Made by a program: the position numbers and the translations under genes | Part shown: in pieces, positions 61,563-64,000 of the stretch | Position numbering within the stretch: the stretch's first letter is position 1 | Layout of the letters: each line of letters opens with the position of its first letter | The notes under the pieces: model-generated | Seen by the model: the letters and a program-made list of their open reading frames with translations, nothing else | What the model was told of the DNA's origin: nothing | The model's database searches: none | Virus record (IMG/VR): IMGVR_UViG_3300042731_008413 | Location: 19,421-83,420 of that record | Strand: one strand, 5' to 3' | From: a virus | DNA length: 64,000 nt

Positions 61563-63119
61563 CTAGAACAGCGATAACTGCTGCTTGGCTACTTTGGTTT
61601 TCTTTTTCTTTTTGGACCTGGCCTGTTCCAAACTGGCTTCAGTCACGATGTTTTCAGCCAGGGGTGCAGCGTACCTGGAGAGGTATTCGGCTGACATATC
61701 CAGGCCGATGGCCCTGAGACCCAGGGACTTGGCGACCCGGACCGTGGTGCCGGAACCAATGAAGGGGTCAAGGACGATGCCGGGGGTCGAGGGGGCGTTG
61801 GTGCATCCTGAGCTTGTCGAAGGGCAGGCGCATTGGGGGAGACAACCGGTGGTTTCTGTTGTGCCGTCAATTCTGCCGGAGCCTGACATTCCTATTGTCC
61901 CTGATTTCTTTTCCCCTGCACCACCCTGTGCTTGATAAATGGCATCTGTTTTGGGGCAAGGCTTTGATGTGGCGGGTGTAGATTCCACTTGCCTCACCCA
62001 CGGGTCCCCACACTCACTACAAACCTTCTGAGGACACCCGGCAGCAATCAACGGGCGAATCAGGCGGTCGGGGTAGGTGGCAAAGTGACTGCCCTCGAAT
62101 TGGTTGGTCGAAGAGATGGAACCGAGGACTTTGCCGGCCTCATCGATGAGCAAGCCTTCGGAGCGACAGGCTTTCAGATGGTTTAGGTAGACTTCGTAAG
62201 TAGCGATCATATCATCCAGGGAATCGAAGAATGGGTCGGTGGTCCGATAGCGGCGGAGGGGTGGGGGTTTGCGGTTGGGGTTGGCTTCTCGTTCGGCCAG
62301 GAAGGAATGAGGGGCTTGCATTGGGGCTCCGTTAATCATCTTGTGGTCAGCAGAAAGACCCCTGGTTTCTCGGGCTATAGATTTGGGACTGGTAGGTAAC
62401 ATCGAGGCCACGTAATCCCAATAATATCGCTCCGATTTGGAACACATAATCATATATTCGTGAGAGAAGGTGGGGCGGTCTGTTGCCGAATTTGGAAGCC
62501 CGTTACTTTTGACCCACTCCCAATCCTGCCTCACCCACCAGCCATCCTCCTGGAGAGCAATGGCCAGGCGTTGAGGAATGAGGGCTTTGTCTTTGGGTTT
62601 GAGGTTTGGATGTTTCTTAACGGTCCCTCGCCCCTTGTCAGCGCGATAGCCGCCCCTGGAAGCGGATTGGGAGATGCCGGGGTTGGCGTGGTCGTGGGTG
62701 TGCGCCCCCCCAGACCCCATCCAGGTATCCCCCATATTGATGATGAGGGTTCCTTTGGGGTGCAAAACCCGCTTGACTTCTCGAAAGACTTCGACTAGAT
62801 GATCGACAAAAAGAAATGGGTCGGGTTCGTTGCCGAGTAAACCGCGCCAGGCCCCGCAATATTGGCAGAAAGCGCCGCTTTTTGCCCGGTTACCATCGGT
62901 TACAGCCGTGTTGCCAGACCACTTGGACTGGTTGACCTGACCACCTTTTTTGGGGGGTAGTTGGCTTCCCCAAACGTGCCGGCACCCCGGATCACCACCC
63001 CAAATTTCGGGGTCAAGACTGGAATAAAGCCTTAAACTCCAATAGGGAGGGCTGGTAATTGCAAAGTGAATCGAATTGTCTTTTAGGGGAATTCGTCGGG
63101 CTGAACTATGGGATAGCAT
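61563..63119 (-). CDS. SPPY/TSPPYW-type DNA methyltransferase
   Basis: 518 residues. Motif IV ITSPPYWSLRLY near the N-terminus and motif I VLDPFIGSGTTVRVAKSLGL near the C-terminus: the beta-class order of N4-cytosine/N6-adenine enzymes. A zinc-like CSECGDPW lies between. Residues CPSTSSGCT are translated from an inserted dispersed repeat. Ends VAKQQLSLF, a sliding-clamp motif after a Lys-rich linker. It overlaps the coiled-coil gene by 14 nt. Confidence 0.85.
   Translation of the reverse strand: MLSHSSARRIPLKDNSIHFAITSPPYWSLRLYSSLDPEIWGGDPGCRHVWGSQLPPKKGGQVNQSKWSGNTAVTDGNRAKSGAFCQYCGAWRGLLGNEPDPFLFVDHLVEVFREVKRVLHPKGTLIINMGDTWMGSGGAHTHDHANPGISQSASRGGYRADKGRGTVKKHPNLKPKDKALIPQRLAIALQEDGWWVRQDWEWVKSNGLPNSATDRPTFSHEYMIMCSKSERYYWDYVASMLPTSPKSIARETRGLSADHKMINGAPMQAPHSFLAEREANPNRKPPPLRRYRTTDPFFDSLDDMIATYEVYLNHLKACRSEGLLIDEAGKVLGSISSTNQFEGSHFATYPDRLIRPLIAAGCPQKVCSECGDPWVRQVESTPATSKPCPKTDAIYQAQGGAGEKKSGTIGMSGSGRIDGTTETTGCLPQCACPSTSSGCTNAPSTPGIVLDPFIGSGTTVRVAKSLGLRAIGLDMSAEYLSRYAAPLAENIVTEASLEQARSKKKKKTKVAKQQLSLF
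61803..61826. repeat. Dispersed short repeat (SDR) inside a gene
   Basis: ATCCTGAGCTTGTCGAAGGG on the + strand, in frame with the methyltransferase and adding PSTSSG-like residues. Related to the element at 42780. Confidence 0.65.
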
Positions 63120-63579
63120 TTTGAACTCCTATAACGGGAAAAGACGGTTTCTCTCCGGGTGAAGCCCGGACCATTACCGGTACCAGCTTTGTAATCAATT
63201 TTCCATTGCTCCTCAACCGGGCTATGGCCAGTTTGCCGTTGACCAGGTGAACACCCTCATTTTCACCTATGTATTCGTTGGCAATGGCAATCATCGTTTT
63301 ATGAAAACGACCTTTCAACTGGTCGGCTTCGCACAACAGGCTTTCCAGTCTCTTACTGATGCCACGAATATGTTTCTCAGCAACCGCTTTTTCGTGTCGA
63401 AGTGACCGATGCCGTGAAATTAATGCCTTGACCTCATCTTCGGTGCGAGATAGCTTGCCCTCTATAGCTTCTAACTTGGTTTTTTCATTACTTAGGTTAT
63501 TGTGGGTGGCATCGATGCTTTTGCTGAGTTTCTCCATTTGACTGATGAGTTGTTGAATTTCTAAAAATAGGTTAGACAT
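63106..63579 (-). CDS. Coiled-coil protein with basic C-terminus
   Basis: 157 residues. Residues 1-110 are continuous heptads (LSNEKTKLEAIEGKLSRTED, EVKALISRHRSLRHEKA); the last 45 residues form beta strands (GVHLVNGKLAIARLRSNGKL). No family recognised. GGAGGG upstream; controlled by the divergent promoter region. Confidence 0.55.
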   Translation of the reverse strand: MSNLFLEIQQLISQMEKLSKSIDATHNNLSNEKTKLEAIEGKLSRTEDEVKALISRHRSLRHEKAVAEKHIRGISKRLESLLCEADQLKGRFHKTMIAIANEYIGENEGVHLVNGKLAIARLRSNGKLITKLVPVMVRASPGEKPSFPVIGVQNAIP

Positions 63580-63592
63580 TTTACCCTCCGCA

Positions 63593-63607
63593 AGTAAAAT
63601 ATTTACC
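63593..63607. promoter_or_regulatory. Operator-like dyad AGTAAA-ATA-TTTACC
   Basis: Abuts the leftward -10 of the divergent region; one base short of the perfect AGTAAA-N3-TTTACT dyad. Confidence 0.55.
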
Positions 63608-63609
63608 TC

Positions 63610-63638
63610 AGTATAACCGATTAACTATAGTTTGTCAA
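63610..63638 (-). promoter_or_regulatory. Leftward promoter
   Basis: Minus strand TTGACA (63633-63638), 17 nt, TATACT (63610-63615), for the coiled-coil gene. Confidence 0.7.
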
Positions 63639-63645
63639 GAGGGGG

Positions 63646-63674
63646 TTGACAAAATTTCTATTGTCGCTTATAAT
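63646..63674 (+). promoter_or_regulatory. Rightward promoter
   Basis: TTGACA 63646-63651, 17 nt, TATAAT 63669-63674: full consensus. Back-to-back with the leftward promoter, 7 bp between the -35 boxes. Confidence 0.85.
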
Positions 63675-63679
63675 GATTG

Positions 63680-63694
63680 AGTAAATTATTTACT
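63680..63694. promoter_or_regulatory. Operator-like dyad AGTAAAT-T-ATTTACT
   Basis: Perfect 15-bp palindrome just downstream of the rightward -10, placed to repress initiation. Confidence 0.65.
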
Positions 63695-63704
63695 GAGGGG
63701 TGCT

Positions 63705-63980
63705 ATGAAACAAGTTAATCCGTCCTTTGGGCGAAAAGCGATTTTGCAGGAATATCAAATCAAATATGAGTGGCAGCGGCGGGAAGGATTGGGATTGCCG
63801 GTGCATTTGCTTGTTTATGAGGCTGTTATGTCTGGCAATTATCATAGTCAGGCTGAGGTAGCCGAAGCCTGCTTTTTGGACCAGAAGTATGCCGGCAAGA
63901 TTTTGAGCCAGCTTCGGGCTGCCGGGGTCATTGATAAAGTGTGGGTGGTTAAGGAGGATGAAGAGAATGTTGATCTTTGA
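63705..63980 (+). CDS. Winged-helix-like DNA-binding protein
   Basis: 91 residues. HSQAEVAEACFLDQKYAGKI, LSQLRAAGVIDKV is a helix-turn-helix with a wing-like tail. GAGG lies 7 nt before the ATG. It may regulate the divergent promoters above it. Overlaps the next gene by 14 nt. Confidence 0.6.
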   Translation: MKQVNPSFGRKAILQEYQIKYEWQRREGLGLPVHLLVYEAVMSGNYHSQAEVAEACFLDQKYAGKILSQLRAAGVIDKVWVVKEDEENVDL

Positions 63981-64000
63981 TATCGAAACCGTTCCGAATA
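63967..64000 (+). CDS. DEDD exonuclease or DNA polymerase, N-terminal start (partial)
   Basis: ATG 63967 encodes MLIFDIETVPN before the window ends. FDIET is the ExoI motif of 3'-5' exonucleases and proofreading polymerases. Confidence 0.55.
   Translation, partial: MLIFDIETVPN

Overview
The window is part of a double-stranded DNA tailed-phage genome, probably a siphovirus kept as a prophage or phage-plasmid. The evidence is a head-to-tail gene order (S49 prohead protease with nested scaffold, decoration protein, major capsid protein, connector genes, tail tube, frameshifted tail chaperones, tape measure, tail tip, fibres), an actin-type ParM/ParR partition pair, and a replication, recombination and DNA-methylation block. 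Terminase and portal genes are not in the window. The host is uncertain. Copies of a short dispersed repeat (CCTTCGACAAGCTCAGG type) and type I-E-like CRISPR repeats would fit an uncultured environmental host such as Chloroflexota, but this is inference.

Layout. 1-9.3 kb (+): a surface-chemistry operon with a methyltransferase end, four glycosyltransferases, a sulfotransferase, a holin-like protein and a zinc-ribbon protein; the largest glycosyltransferase carries an intein whose LAGLIDADG endonuclease lies in a different reading frame. 9.3-11.5 kb: an inserted module with a promoter and candidate small RNA, three CRISPR-like repeats, and a minus-strand ribbon-helix-helix plus TnpB-like pair, bounded by two copies of one hairpin. 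11.5-29.5 kb (+): virion morphogenesis. 29.4-44.5 kb (-): primase-polymerase, radical SAM protein, DnaB-like helicase, winged-helix initiator, HNH nuclease, adenine methyltransferase, SLOG protein, protein with an SSB-like tail, Cro-like regulator, ParB-like protein, pentapeptide-repeat protein. 44.7-47.4 kb (+): parM, parR, an exonuclease and a degenerate tyrosine recombinase. 47.5-55.6 kb (-): many small early-type genes, including two that look like integron cassettes with attC-like sites. 55.7-57.15 kb: a long non-coding control region with divergent promoters and a hammerhead-ribozyme RNA. 57.2-59.9 kb (+): small genes. 60.0-63.6 kb (-): two DNA methyltransferases and a coiled-coil protein. 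63.6 kb (+): a divergent promoter pair, an HTH protein and the start of a DEDD exonuclease or polymerase.

The genome is unusually rich in RNA and operator structure. Sigma70-type promoters (TTGACA, 17 nt, TATAAT-like) recur. A 15-bp palindrome TATTAYANTRTAATA occurs eight times and a second operator-like dyad (AGTAAA-N3-TTTACT) three times. At least five leaders fold into long-range or pseudoknotted structures. The strongest candidates for new biology are the out-of-frame intein endonuclease, the hammerhead RNA closed by a 21-bp helix, the TnpB-like gene next to a mini repeat array, and the pseudoknotted leaders at 35.4 and 37.8 kb. All calls were made by eye; no search or folding program was run.
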